The notes beneath the pieces were generated by a model. That model worked only from the letters and a program-made list of their open reading frames with translations, was not told the DNA's origin and searched no databases. Shown here one piece after another: positions 48,191 to 56,719 of a stretch of 64,000 nucleotides of DNA (its first letter is position 1; each line of letters begins with the position of its first letter). Origin of the DNA: Cognatundibacterium jejuense (GTDB taxonomy: Bacteria > Pseudomonadota > Gammaproteobacteria > Burkholderiales > Burkholderiaceae_D); NCBI RefSeq assembly GCF_014284255.1, contig NZ_JACOFV010000014.1:89557-153556 (forward strand), read 5' to 3'. The position numbers and the translations under genes are program-made.

Positions 48191-48350
48191 GCATCTTCTC
48201 TCATCCGGACTATCACCGTCGGCCCTGGAATTACACCAGATCTGCTGACCTTGCCAAAACACTCAAAGTGCTAAGCCAAGCGCTCGCGGGCTTGTCTGAA
48301 AAATCAGATTTACCGCCGGTGGGGAATTACACCCCGCCCTGAAGACGTAC
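48191..48350 (-). promoter_or_regulatory. FMN riboswitch (RFN element) upstream of ribB
   Basis: All conserved parts are in order on the minus strand: CTTCAGGGCGGGGTG, AATTCCCCACCGGCGGT, a variable P3-P4 region, CTGGTGTAATTCCAG, and GGGCCGACGGTGATAGTCCGGATGAGAGAAGA at the 3' end (written here only to locate it at 48192-48230 in short segments: GCCGACGGT, AGTCCGGATG, AGAGAAG). It senses flavin mononucleotide and represses ribB, most likely by hiding the ribosome-binding site, since no clear terminator precedes the start. Confidence 0.95.
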
Positions 48351-48375
48351 AACCTACCGAATTAACGGCAAGAGA

Positions 48376-48381
48376 ATTATA
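48376..48381 (-). promoter_or_regulatory. -10 box of the riboswitch-ribB transcript
   Basis: TATAAT on the minus strand, about 25 bases before the first riboswitch helix. No good -35 box at standard spacing. Confidence 0.5.
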
Positions 48382-48631
48382 CGAAAATTTGAATAATCCT
48401 GTATTGCCCCTGTCAATTCTACAAATACTTATTTTTTAACCTATACTAAAAGTCAATAATTAAAAATTTTGTGACATTTAGCATTGCCTAAGGGTAAGTT
48501 TATTCATATAACGAGAATATCGGCCACACCGATTATGCATATATCAAAACTGCATATAAGCAAATGAATACTAAGTAGTTTGGAATATATCCGAGTTTCA
48601 TTACGATTCACGTTACTTTACGCGGGGCGAT

Positions 48632-49405
48632 ATGACTTTTACTTATATATTTTCAGGATTTGCTGTTGGCACACTGGTCGGTTTGACCGGTGTTGGCGGC
48701 GGCTCACTGATGACGCCTCTGCTGACCTTATTATTTGGCGTGTCCCCCTCCGTTGCAGTGGGTACCGATCTGGCTTTTGCCTCCATTACCAAAGCTACCG
48801 GCACATTTACGCATCGTTTGCGTGGCACCGTTGACTGGCAAATCGTGCGTTTGCTGTGCTACGGCGCTTTGCCTGCGGCATTGATCGCTACGCTGGGACT
48901 CAAATATTTTGGTAGTCTGAATAAAGAAATCGGACAGGTCATACGTTACTCGATCGCTGCTTCGGTATTTCTTACCGTGATCGCCTTGCTATTTAAAAGC
49001 AAAATGCTGAACTGGCTCAACAATCATCCAGAAAAGCAATTGCAAGGCCGCCAATTACAGGCAGCCACCGTTGCCGCCGGAGTATTGCTGGGCACGCTGG
49101 TCACGATTTCGTCGATTGGAGCCGGAGCGATCGGCGCGACCTTATTGGTCATGCTCTATCCGCGCATGTCGGCAGCACATATTGCTGGCACCGATATCGC
49201 GTACGCAGTGCCACTGACAGCGATTGCCGCATTTGGTCACTGGTGGCTGGGCTCAATCGATTGGGCTTTGCTCGGCGCACTGCTCATAGGCTCATTGCCA
49301 GGTATCACACTAGGATCCATGGCGGCACGCGCAGTACCTGAGAAACTGTTACGTGGCATACTCGCAACGACCTTAACGCTGGTTGCGACCAAACTGATTT
49401 TCTAA
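48632..49405 (+). CDS. TauE/SafE family sulfur-compound permease
   Basis: 257 residues, seven or eight membrane helices in two related halves: SGFAVGTLVGLTGVGGGSLM and GVLLGTLVTISSIGAGAIGA, each with a GVGGG/SIGAGA turn, plus GTDLAFASITKATGTFTHR. TauE/SafE proteins move sulfite, sulfoacetate or other sulfur oxyanions. It lies 61 bases before cysI in the same direction, so it probably belongs to the sulfate assimilation operon and may import sulfate or export sulfite. The promoter region before it contains TGCATATA direct repeats near 48533-48557. Confidence 0.87.
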   Translation: MTFTYIFSGFAVGTLVGLTGVGGGSLMTPLLTLLFGVSPSVAVGTDLAFASITKATGTFTHRLRGTVDWQIVRLLCYGALPAALIATLGLKYFGSLNKEIGQVIRYSIAASVFLTVIALLFKSKMLNWLNNHPEKQLQGRQLQAATVAAGVLLGTLVTISSIGAGAIGATLLVMLYPRMSAAHIAGTDIAYAVPLTAIAAFGHWWLGSIDWALLGALLIGSLPGITLGSMAARAVPEKLLRGILATTLTLVATKLIF

Positions 49406-49466
49406 ATTTTTTCTATACTTCTTCTACCCATTCAGTATAACAAGCGCATAGTGAGGACTAAATAAG

Positions 49467-51173
49467 ATGTACCGTTATGACCAACACGATCACCAGATCA
49501 TCAAAGAACGTATCGCGCAATTCCGTGATCAGGTACGTCGTCGCCTTGCCAATGAGTTGACTGAAGAAGAATTTCTGCCTTTGCGTTTGCAAAATGGTTT
49601 GTACTTCCAGCGCCATGCCTACATGTTGCGCGTCGCAGTTCCTTACGGCATGCTCTCTTCTGAGCAGTTACGCACGTTTGCATTCATCGCACGCAAGTAT
49701 GATCGTGGCTACGGCCATTTCACTACACGTCAGAACATTCAATACAACTGGATCAATCTGGAAGACGCACCCGACATTTTGGAGCATCTCGCCAAAGTCG
49801 AAATGCACGCAATTCAGACCTCCGGCAATTGCATGCGCAATATTACGTCGGATGAGTTTGCTGGTGTTGCAGCGGATGAAGTGATCGATCCACGTGCTTA
49901 TGCAGAGATTCTGCGTCAATGGACGACGTTCCACCCTGAATTTGCGTACTTACCACGCAAATTTAAAATCGCAATCAATGGCTCTAAAGAAGACCGTGCA
50001 GCGATCGCTGTGCACGATATTGGCCTGACAGTCGTACACAATGAAGCAGGCGAAGTCGGCTTTAAGGTGATGGTTGGTGGCGGCATGGGTCGCACGCCTA
50101 TCCTTGGCAGCGTGATTCGTGAATTCCTGCCGTGGCAGCACGTCATGACTTACCTCGAAGCGATCTTACGTATCTACAACCAATACGGTCGCCGCGACAA
50201 CAAATACAAAGCACGCATTAAGATTTTGGTCAAAGCGATTGGCGCCGACGTATTTGCACAGCAAGTGGAAGAAGAATGGGCAGAAATCAAAGATGGCCCT
50301 GCGACGCTGACCGAAGTTGAATTAAAGCGTGTCGCCAGTTTCTTTAGCTCGCCTGATTATGCACAATTACCTTCACATGATGCTGAATTTGAACAGCACA
50401 AGGAAGAAAACAAAGCGTTTGCTAATTGGGTAAAGCGCAATGTCAAACCACATAAAGTAGCTGGCTACACCGCCGTCGTTTTGTCACTCAAAAAACCAGG
50501 CGTACCGCCAGGTGATGCCACTGCTGAACAAATGGATTTCGTTGCTGATCTGGCCGATAAATATAGCTTTGGTGAGTTGCGCGTCACGCATGAACAAAAT
50601 CTGGTGCTCGCTGATGTGAAGCAAAGTGAACTATTCGCAGTATGGCAAGAAACAAAAGCACACGGCTTGGCGACACCAAATATCGGCTTACTGACAGATA
50701 TGATTTGCTGCCCTGGCGGCGACTTCTGCGCGTTGGCAAATGCAAAATCGATTCCGATTGCGCTCGACATTACTGATCGCTTTAACGACCTCGATTATTT
50801 GCACGATATTGGCGACATAGAATTAAATATGTCCGGCTGCATTAACGCGTGCGGTCATCATCACGTCGGCAACATCGGTATCCTCGGCGTCGACAAAGAT
50901 GGCAGCGAGTGGTATCAGGTATCGATCGGTGGAGCACAAGGCAATCAGGCTGCCATTGGCAAGATTATTGGTCCGTCGTTCTCTGCTGGCCAGATGCCAG
51001 AAGTGATTGATCGCATTATTCAGGTGTACATTCGTGAGCGCCTTGAAAATGAGCGCTTCATCGATACCACGCAACGTCTCGGTATTGCACCATTTAAAGA
51101 TTTTGTTTATGGAACACCGATCAAGACCACAGAACACCATGGCGAAGACGCTGGTTCTGTCGTTTCATACTAA
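49467..51173 (+). CDS. cysI: Assimilatory sulfite reductase hemoprotein subunit (CysI type)
   Basis: 568 residues. Two ferredoxin-like half-domains alternate with two siroheme domains. The [4Fe-4S]-siroheme ligands are complete: Cys415 and Cys421 in CCPGGDFCALANA, Cys458 and Cys462 in MSGCINACGHHHVGNIGI. It reduces sulfite to sulfide. No flavoprotein CysJ gene is next to it, so ferredoxin or the adjacent DUF934 protein may supply electrons; nitrite reductase activity cannot be excluded from sequence, but the cys neighbours support sulfite. Confidence 0.93.
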   Translation: MYRYDQHDHQIIKERIAQFRDQVRRRLANELTEEEFLPLRLQNGLYFQRHAYMLRVAVPYGMLSSEQLRTFAFIARKYDRGYGHFTTRQNIQYNWINLEDAPDILEHLAKVEMHAIQTSGNCMRNITSDEFAGVAADEVIDPRAYAEILRQWTTFHPEFAYLPRKFKIAINGSKEDRAAIAVHDIGLTVVHNEAGEVGFKVMVGGGMGRTPILGSVIREFLPWQHVMTYLEAILRIYNQYGRRDNKYKARIKILVKAIGADVFAQQVEEEWAEIKDGPATLTEVELKRVASFFSSPDYAQLPSHDAEFEQHKEENKAFANWVKRNVKPHKVAGYTAVVLSLKKPGVPPGDATAEQMDFVADLADKYSFGELRVTHEQNLVLADVKQSELFAVWQETKAHGLATPNIGLLTDMICCPGGDFCALANAKSIPIALDITDRFNDLDYLHDIGDIELNMSGCINACGHHHVGNIGILGVDKDGSEWYQVSIGGAQGNQAAIGKIIGPSFSAGQMPEVIDRIIQVYIRERLENERFIDTTQRLGIAPFKDFVYGTPIKTTEHHGEDAGSVVSY

Positions 51174-51201
51174 TACCGGATACGCTAGTAAAGAAAACAT
51201 C

Positions 51202-51723
51202 ATGATTGACATTATTAAAGATAAAGCCATCGTTAGCGATGATTGGACCATCTTGCGACTGACCGAGGAACAAACACCAGATGCCGTAGAAGTACCTGCG
51301 GGTAAGGTTTTAGTGCCACTCAAAGTCTGGCTATTACAAAAAGATACGCTGATCAAACGTAGTGACCTTGGCGTCTGGTTCAGCAGCGATGAACAAGCCA
51401 AAGATCTGAAGGATGACATCGCTCATTTCAGCTTGCTGGCGGTCAATTTTCCTAAGTTCTCGGATGGTCGCGGCTACTCGATTGCTTACAACTTACGTTC
51501 ACGCTTTGCTTTTACCGGCGAATTACGTGCGATCGGTGACGTCTTGCGCGACCAGTTGTTTTACATGCAGCGCGTCGGCTTTAATGCATTTGCGGTTCGT
51601 GCTGACAAAAACATCCACGATGCAATCAAAGGTTTGACAGATTTTTCAGAAAAATACCAAACTTCCTGGGATGAGAAAAATCCTCTGTTCCGTCGTGCTG
51701 AACGTACCGGGGCAGATATATGA
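51202..51723 (+). CDS. DUF934 family protein, associated with sulfite reductase
   Basis: 173 residues from ATG 51202; an open frame extends upstream into cysI but overlaps coding sequence there. DUF934 motifs: KVLVPLKVWL, LGVWFSSDEQAKDL, LAVNFPKFSDGRGYSIAYNL, ELRAIGDVLRDQLFYMQRVGF. The family is nearly always found between cysI and cysH in beta- and gammaproteobacteria; it is proposed to help sulfite reductase, but its biochemical role is not established. Its stop overlaps the cysH start as ATGA. Confidence 0.9.
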   Translation: MIDIIKDKAIVSDDWTILRLTEEQTPDAVEVPAGKVLVPLKVWLLQKDTLIKRSDLGVWFSSDEQAKDLKDDIAHFSLLAVNFPKFSDGRGYSIAYNLRSRFAFTGELRAIGDVLRDQLFYMQRVGFNAFAVRADKNIHDAIKGLTDFSEKYQTSWDEKNPLFRRAERTGADI

Positions 51724-52463
51724 ACGTTGTCATTACAGAATTCGAAGCAAAATTAGAAAATACCCGCATGATTTTGAAGAACATTACACAGGAATTTAGC
51801 CCTGCGGTGTTTGCTTCTAGTCTGGCTGCAGAAGACATGGTATTGACTGACCTGATCTTGCGCGAGAAACTGAATATCGGCATTTTTTCTCTCGAAACCG
51901 GACGCTTGCATGCAGAAACCTTAGGCATGTTAGACAAAGTCAAAGCAACCTATGGTACCGAGATTGTGCTCTATAAACCTGAGGCAAGCGCAGTTGACGC
52001 TTACGTTGTTCAGCACGGTTTGAATGCGTTTTACGATAGCGTAGACATGCGCAAAGAATGCTGCCGCATTCGTAAAGTTGAGCCATTGAATCGCGCATTG
52101 GCGGGCAACAAGGCCTGGGTCACAGGCCAGCGTCGGGCACAGGCAGCCACGCGAACAGAATTAGCCGTACAAGAAGATGATGTTGCTCACGGCATGCAAA
52201 AATTTAACCCTCTTGCAGATTGGTCTGAAGAGGATGTGTGGCACTACATTCGTAGCAATAATGTACCGTACAACCCGCTACACGACAAAGGCTACCCGTC
52301 TATCGGTTGCGAACCTTGTACTCGTGCGATACAACCTGGCGAAGATGTGCGCGCCGGACGCTGGTGGTGGGAAAATCCAGAATCAAAAGAATGTGGTTTG
52401 CATGTCGTCGATGGCAAATTAGTTCGTATCAATAAGCAAGCTGAAAAGATCGGAAATCAATGA
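51720..52463 (+). CDS. cysH: Adenylylsulfate (APS) reductase, CysH family
   Basis: 247 residues. The phosphosulfate reductase fold has SLETGRLHAETLGMLDKV and the redox end SKECGLH. Two cysteine pairs, CC in RKECCRIRKVEPL and CxxC in SIGCEPCTRAI, supply the [4Fe-4S] cluster typical of bacterial APS reductases and absent from PAPS reductases. So this enzyme should reduce APS directly to sulfite. This agrees with CysN lacking an APS kinase domain and no cysC in view. It overlaps cysD by 4 bases. Confidence 0.93.
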   Translation: MNVVITEFEAKLENTRMILKNITQEFSPAVFASSLAAEDMVLTDLILREKLNIGIFSLETGRLHAETLGMLDKVKATYGTEIVLYKPEASAVDAYVVQHGLNAFYDSVDMRKECCRIRKVEPLNRALAGNKAWVTGQRRAQAATRTELAVQEDDVAHGMQKFNPLADWSEEDVWHYIRSNNVPYNPLHDKGYPSIGCEPCTRAIQPGEDVRAGRWWWENPESKECGLHVVDGKLVRINKQAEKIGNQ

Positions 52464-53398
52464 TGAATACAGTCACAGAAAAACATTTTATTGATGCCGC
52501 GAGCAATCGCCATCTGGATTGGCTGGAATCCGAAGCTATCCACATCATGCGTGAAGTGGCGGCAGAATGTAGCAATCCGGCCTTATTATTTTCCGGTGGT
52601 AAGGACTCTATCGTTTTGCTACGCTTGGCAGAAAAAGCCTTCCGCCCGGGTAAATTTCCTTTCCCACTAGTGCATATTGATACCGGACACAATTTCCCGG
52701 AAGTGATTGCTTTCCGCGACAAACGTGTGGCAGAACTGGGCGAACGCCTGATCATTGGATCAGTAGAAGAATCTATCCGCCGTGGCACTGTACGTTTGCG
52801 TAATCCGGCAACCGACTCGCGTAATGCCGCGCAAGCAGTTACCTTGCTTGAGACTATCGCCGAACACAAGTTTGATGCTTGTATAGGCGGCGCTCGTCGC
52901 GATGAAGAAAAAGCCCGCGCCAAAGAGCGTATTTTTTCTTTCCGTGATGAATTCGGCCAATGGAATCCAAAAGCACAACGTCCGGAATTATGGGATTTGT
53001 ATAACACCCGTGTTCATGCCGGTGAAAACATGCGCGTGTTCCCAATTTCCAATTGGACTGAACTCGATGTCTGGCAATACATTGCCCGCGAAAAGCTGGA
53101 ATTGCCGCAAATTTATTTCGCCCACGAACGTCAGGTGATTCCACGTAATGGTTTGCTGGTACCACTGACCGATTTAACGCCACCACGTGAAGGCGAAACG
53201 GTAGAAACACAAATTGTACGCTTCCGCACCGTCGGCGACATTTCCTGCACCTGCCCAGTCTCATCCGATGCCGCAACCGTAGAAGCAATTATTGCAGAAA
53301 CTGCGATTACCCAAATTACCGAACGTGGCGCGACCCGCATGGATGATCAGACTTCTGAAGCATCGATGGAAAAACGTAAAAAAGAAGGATATTTCTAA
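52460..53398 (+). CDS. cysD: Sulfate adenylyltransferase subunit 2
   Basis: 312 residues. The PP-loop is SGGKDSIVLLRLAEKAF, with IDTGHNFPEVIAFRD, ARRDEEKARAKERIFSFRDE and PISNWTELDVWQYI as further CysD signatures. With CysN it makes APS from sulfate and ATP. The start codon overlaps cysH (ATGATG; either ATG is possible) and its stop shares a base with the cysN start (TAATG). Confidence 0.96.
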   Translation: MMNTVTEKHFIDAASNRHLDWLESEAIHIMREVAAECSNPALLFSGGKDSIVLLRLAEKAFRPGKFPFPLVHIDTGHNFPEVIAFRDKRVAELGERLIIGSVEESIRRGTVRLRNPATDSRNAAQAVTLLETIAEHKFDACIGGARRDEEKARAKERIFSFRDEFGQWNPKAQRPELWDLYNTRVHAGENMRVFPISNWTELDVWQYIAREKLELPQIYFAHERQVIPRNGLLVPLTDLTPPREGETVETQIVRFRTVGDISCTCPVSSDAATVEAIIAETAITQITERGATRMDDQTSEASMEKRKKEGYF

Positions 53399-54726
53399 TG
53401 AATGCTATCGCCATTGAAAAACAAGTGAACGTTAATCTTAGCCAGGAGCGTGGCCTGCTCAGATTCATCACCGCTGGTTCGGTGGATGACGGCAAAAGCA
53501 CATTAATCGGTCGCTTACTGTTTGACAGCAAAGGTATTTTTGCTGATCAACTGGATGCCATCTCACGCGCAAAACACAAGCGCACCGTCGGTGATACGAT
53601 CGATTTATCCTTGCTGACCGACGGTTTGGAAGCCGAACGCGAACAAGGCATTACGATCGACGTCGCTTATCGCTATTTCGCGACACCTAAGCGCAAATTC
53701 ATCATCGCCGATACGCCTGGGCATGAGCAATACACGCGCAATATGGTGACCGGTGCATCAACAGCAGATGCGGTTGTCATTCTGGTCGACGTGTCTAAAG
53801 TCAAATTAAATGATGACGGCAGTGTTGATTTGCTGGTGCAAACCAAACGCCACTCAACCATCGCTCATTTGCTCAAGATCCAGCACGTCATCGTTGCGGT
53901 CAACAAAATGGATTTGGTCAATTACGATCAAAACGTGTATGACCGTATCGTTGCCGAATACAAAAAATTTGCTGACCAACTTGGCTTGAGCGCCGTTCAT
54001 GCAGTGCCATTATCGGCACTCGCTGGTGATAACGTGGTCACGGCCACTGACAAGATGCCATGGTATCAAGGGCCTACCCTGATCGATTTGCTCGAGTCAC
54101 TCAGCATCTACGATGCGTCCCACGATGAACCGTTTCGTTTTCCGGTGCAATTGGTTGCGCGCCACAACGGACATGAGGCAAATGACTTCCGTGGCTACAT
54201 GGGTCGGATTGAAGCAGGCAAAGTCAGCAAAGGTGATCAACTGATTGTGCAGCCAAGTGGTCAGTCGGCCACAGTGAAAGATATTCTGACACTCGATGGT
54301 TCTTTAGAATCGGCCGTCGTTGGTCAATCTGTAACGATTTTACTCAATGAATATCTGGATATCTCTCGCGGCGATATGTTGGCGGGTGCCGATAGACCAG
54401 CGAACCAATTAAAAACAGTGAAAGCTGATTTGTGCTGGTTATCTGAAGATGCATTGGATGTGCGCCGTAAATACTGGTTAAAACATACGACCAAACAAGT
54501 TGCAGCACGCGTGACCGCAGTTGATACCCTGCTTGATATCAATACCCAGCAGCGTAGCCCTGCGACGAGCTTAAAACTCAATGACATTGCAACCGTTACA
54601 CTCAACGTCCAACAAGCCTTAGCGGCCGATGCGTATGATAAAATTCGCTCCACGGGAGCATTCATTCTCATTGATGAGGTAACACATCAAACAGTGGCTG
54701 CAGGTATGATACGTATTGAGGAGTAA
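53398..54726 (+). CDS. cysN: Sulfate adenylyltransferase subunit 1 (GTPase)
   Basis: 442 residues. EF-Tu-like GTPase: GSVDDGKSTLIGRLL (G1), EQGITIDVAYRYF (G2), DTPGHEQYTRNM (G3), NKMDLV (G4). Length matches a stand-alone CysN without the CysC kinase. GTP hydrolysis drives APS formation by CysD. One-base overlap with cysD and five bases before the siroheme methylase gene. Confidence 0.96.
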   Translation: MNAIAIEKQVNVNLSQERGLLRFITAGSVDDGKSTLIGRLLFDSKGIFADQLDAISRAKHKRTVGDTIDLSLLTDGLEAEREQGITIDVAYRYFATPKRKFIIADTPGHEQYTRNMVTGASTADAVVILVDVSKVKLNDDGSVDLLVQTKRHSTIAHLLKIQHVIVAVNKMDLVNYDQNVYDRIVAEYKKFADQLGLSAVHAVPLSALAGDNVVTATDKMPWYQGPTLIDLLESLSIYDASHDEPFRFPVQLVARHNGHEANDFRGYMGRIEAGKVSKGDQLIVQPSGQSATVKDILTLDGSLESAVVGQSVTILLNEYLDISRGDMLAGADRPANQLKTVKADLCWLSEDALDVRRKYWLKHTTKQVAARVTAVDTLLDINTQQRSPATSLKLNDIATVTLNVQQALAADAYDKIRSTGAFILIDEVTHQTVAAGMIRIEE

Positions 54727-54731
54727 CACGC

Positions 54732-55457
54732 ATGACAGCGCCTTTCGGCAAAGTTTATCTGATAGGCGCTGGCCCTGGTGCTGCGGACTTAATCACAGTC
54801 CGTGGTGCTCGCATCCTGGCACAAGCAAGTGTCGTTCTGTATGACGCACTAGTGACGCCAGAAATGTTGGAGTTGTGCCCACTAGCCGTCAAAATATCGG
54901 TCGGCAAACGTAGCGGACAACGTTCTGCTGCGCAAGAACACATCAATGAACAACTCGTCGCCTGTGCGCGTCAATACCCACTCGTTGTGCGCCTTAAAGG
55001 CGGCGATCCCATGCTGTTTGGTCGTGCCGATGAAGAATTAACCGCCTTGGAATCGCACGGCATTAGCTATGAAATCGTGCCGGGCATTACAACGGCATTA
55101 GCTGCTGCCGCCAGTGTTAAACAGCCCTTGACCAAACGTGGCGTTGCCCGAAGTGTCGCCTTATTCACCTCAAGTACAGCACCAGGAGAAGTTGCGGATA
55201 CCCGTATTCCTGAATGCGATACGCTGGTGCAATATATGGGTGGCAGAGAAGCGATGTTGACTGCACAACGTATGTTGGCTGCAAACTTTCCGCCTGATTT
55301 ACCGGTCGTTGTCATTGAAAATTGCAGCCGTCAAGATGAGCGCAGCATCACACTTAGCCTCGCCGAATTGTCCCAGGGCTTACCTATCAGTAGCGGCCCT
55401 GTATTGGTCATGATGGGTGAGGCCATGCGCACGCGCGGCACGGTCAAAGCATCCTGA
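54732..55457 (+). CDS. cobA: Uroporphyrinogen-III C-methyltransferase
   Basis: 241 residues. SUMT motifs: VYLIGAGPGAADLITVRGAR, VVLYDALVTPEML, VRLKGGDPMLFGRADEEL, YEIVPGITTALAAAA and QYMGGREAM. It makes precorrin-2, which leads to siroheme for CysI. Last gene of the operon. The oxidation and iron-insertion steps are not next to it, but a short chelatase gene (sirB) lies at 56348-56719. Confidence 0.93.
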   Translation: MTAPFGKVYLIGAGPGAADLITVRGARILAQASVVLYDALVTPEMLELCPLAVKISVGKRSGQRSAAQEHINEQLVACARQYPLVVRLKGGDPMLFGRADEELTALESHGISYEIVPGITTALAAAASVKQPLTKRGVARSVALFTSSTAPGEVADTRIPECDTLVQYMGGREAMLTAQRMLAANFPPDLPVVVIENCSRQDERSITLSLAELSQGLPISSGPVLVMMGEAMRTRGTVKAS

Positions 55458-55471
55458 TTAAAAAATCACCA

Positions 55472-56218
55472 TCACGGTAAGCGCACTTCGTGTCTTTGCG
55501 CCATTTCCTGCAGAGCATTACTTGTGCGCAGTTGCTCAAACAACTCGTCATATCTGGTTCTGAGTAGATCGCAACTGGTCTTACAATAGGCAAGGTAACC
55601 TTCTTGCTTATCGATATAAGGCTGTAATATCGTGACTTTCCTTGCGAGCCCCATCTTCGCTACCAACGCGTCTGAATTACGCAAATTAGTCGCCAAATAA
55701 TCGATGCGTTTGGCCACCAACATATTCAATCCGTTTTCTAAGGAATTGGCTAAGGTTGGCTTCATGCTGGTGCGCATAGGTTCAAATTTAGGACCGTACA
55801 CCCAGCCATTTATCACGGCCACTTTGCCCTCGCCGAATGAAGCATAATTACCATCCCAAGCAGCGGATTTTGCTTCTTGACGCACATAAAATGCCATCAC
55901 ATCTTGATAAAACGGTTTCTGTGCAAAGCTGAATTTTGTCTCACGCTCGGCAGTCTTATACGGACCAATCAGTATCTGTGCCTGACTGTTTTCGACCATC
56001 GATTGAGCGCGACTCCATGGGTAGATTTGAAAACTGATCGTATCGCCATTCTGCTTCGCTAAAGCGCGCAATATGTCGACCGCAAGGCCATTACAACCGC
56101 CGTCACTGTTGCACTCAAATACATGTGCAAATTCGGTACCAACAGCAAGGATCTGCCCTGCCATAGCCAGCGGAGAAAAAACCAAACAAATGCAAAAAGC
56201 AAAACGAGAAATCGACAT
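55472..56218 (-). CDS. Periplasmic solute-binding protein (SBP_bac_3-like)
   Basis: 248 residues from ATG 56218 (GGAAAAG upstream). Signal peptide FAFCICLVFSPLAMA; the mature protein has the bacterial extracellular solute-binding fold with NGLAVDILRALAKQNGD, PWSRAQSMVENSQAQILIGP and KRIDYLATN. Several cysteines (ECNSDGGC, YCKTSC) may form two disulfides. No transporter genes are adjacent, so it is an orphan binding protein or a sensory one. Convergent with the cys operon. Confidence 0.82.
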   Translation of the reverse strand: MSISRFAFCICLVFSPLAMAGQILAVGTEFAHVFECNSDGGCNGLAVDILRALAKQNGDTISFQIYPWSRAQSMVENSQAQILIGPYKTAERETKFSFAQKPFYQDVMAFYVRQEAKSAAWDGNYASFGEGKVAVINGWVYGPKFEPMRTSMKPTLANSLENGLNMLVAKRIDYLATNLRNSDALVAKMGLARKVTILQPYIDKQEGYLAYCKTSCDLLRTRYDELFEQLRTSNALQEMAQRHEVRLP

Positions 56219-56288
56219 GAACTTTTCCAAAAAATGATTCCAGAAAAATTACACAGGCAAGATAACGCTTAGTAAGCTATATCCATGA

Positions 56289-56320
56289 TTATTCTATTAT
56301 TCTATTATTCTATTATTCTG
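56289..56320. repeat. Tandem repeat, four copies of 8-bp TTATTCTA
   Basis: TTATTCTA three times and TTATTCTG once without interruption, about 70 bases upstream of the solute-binding protein start. An 8-base unit in a promoter region can change copy number by slippage and alter expression. Confidence 0.85.
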
Positions 56321-56347
56321 TTAATACTGAAATTAAATAAAACAGAA

Positions 56348-56719
56348 TTACGCCAAACTAACACAGTAGTCGCGAATTGCCAATAAAACACTCTCTTGTT
56401 CACCGACTGCTGTCGCCAATTGCATATCAAGGTCTGGATATGTCACGTTCAGTTGCTCAATCAAGATTGGTAAATCTCGGAGCACATGACCACCCTGTCC
56501 TAAAAATATTGGAGAGACCGTGATTTTTTGGATTCCTTTTGCAACCATATCTGACACCAACTCAGGCAAGGACGGCGTCATAAATTCCAGGAAAGCTAAT
56601 TCCACGGCGCAATCCGGCAAACTTTCCTGGGTCATTTTTTGCAGCCGCTGGAACGGAGCCGCCCAGCGCGGATCACGTGCGCCATGCGCAAACAAGATCA
56701 ATGCAGTATGTTTATTCAT
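56348..56719 (-). CDS. sirB: Short CbiX/SirB-type chelatase
   Basis: 123 residues, the half-size CbiX-S form. ALILFAHGARDPRWAAPF carries the metal-binding His, and PIFLGQGGHVLRDLP is the second conserved patch. It inserts iron into sirohydrochlorin (or cobalt in cobalamin pathways); with the cys operon 900 bases away, siroheme is the likely product. Its start shares one base with the lptG stop, so it is co-translated with the lptFG genes, an unrelated function. Confidence 0.85.
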   Translation of the reverse strand: MNKHTALILFAHGARDPRWAAPFQRLQKMTQESLPDCAVELAFLEFMTPSLPELVSDMVAKGIQKITVSPIFLGQGGHVLRDLPILIEQLNVTYPDLDMQLATAVGEQESVLLAIRDYCVSLA

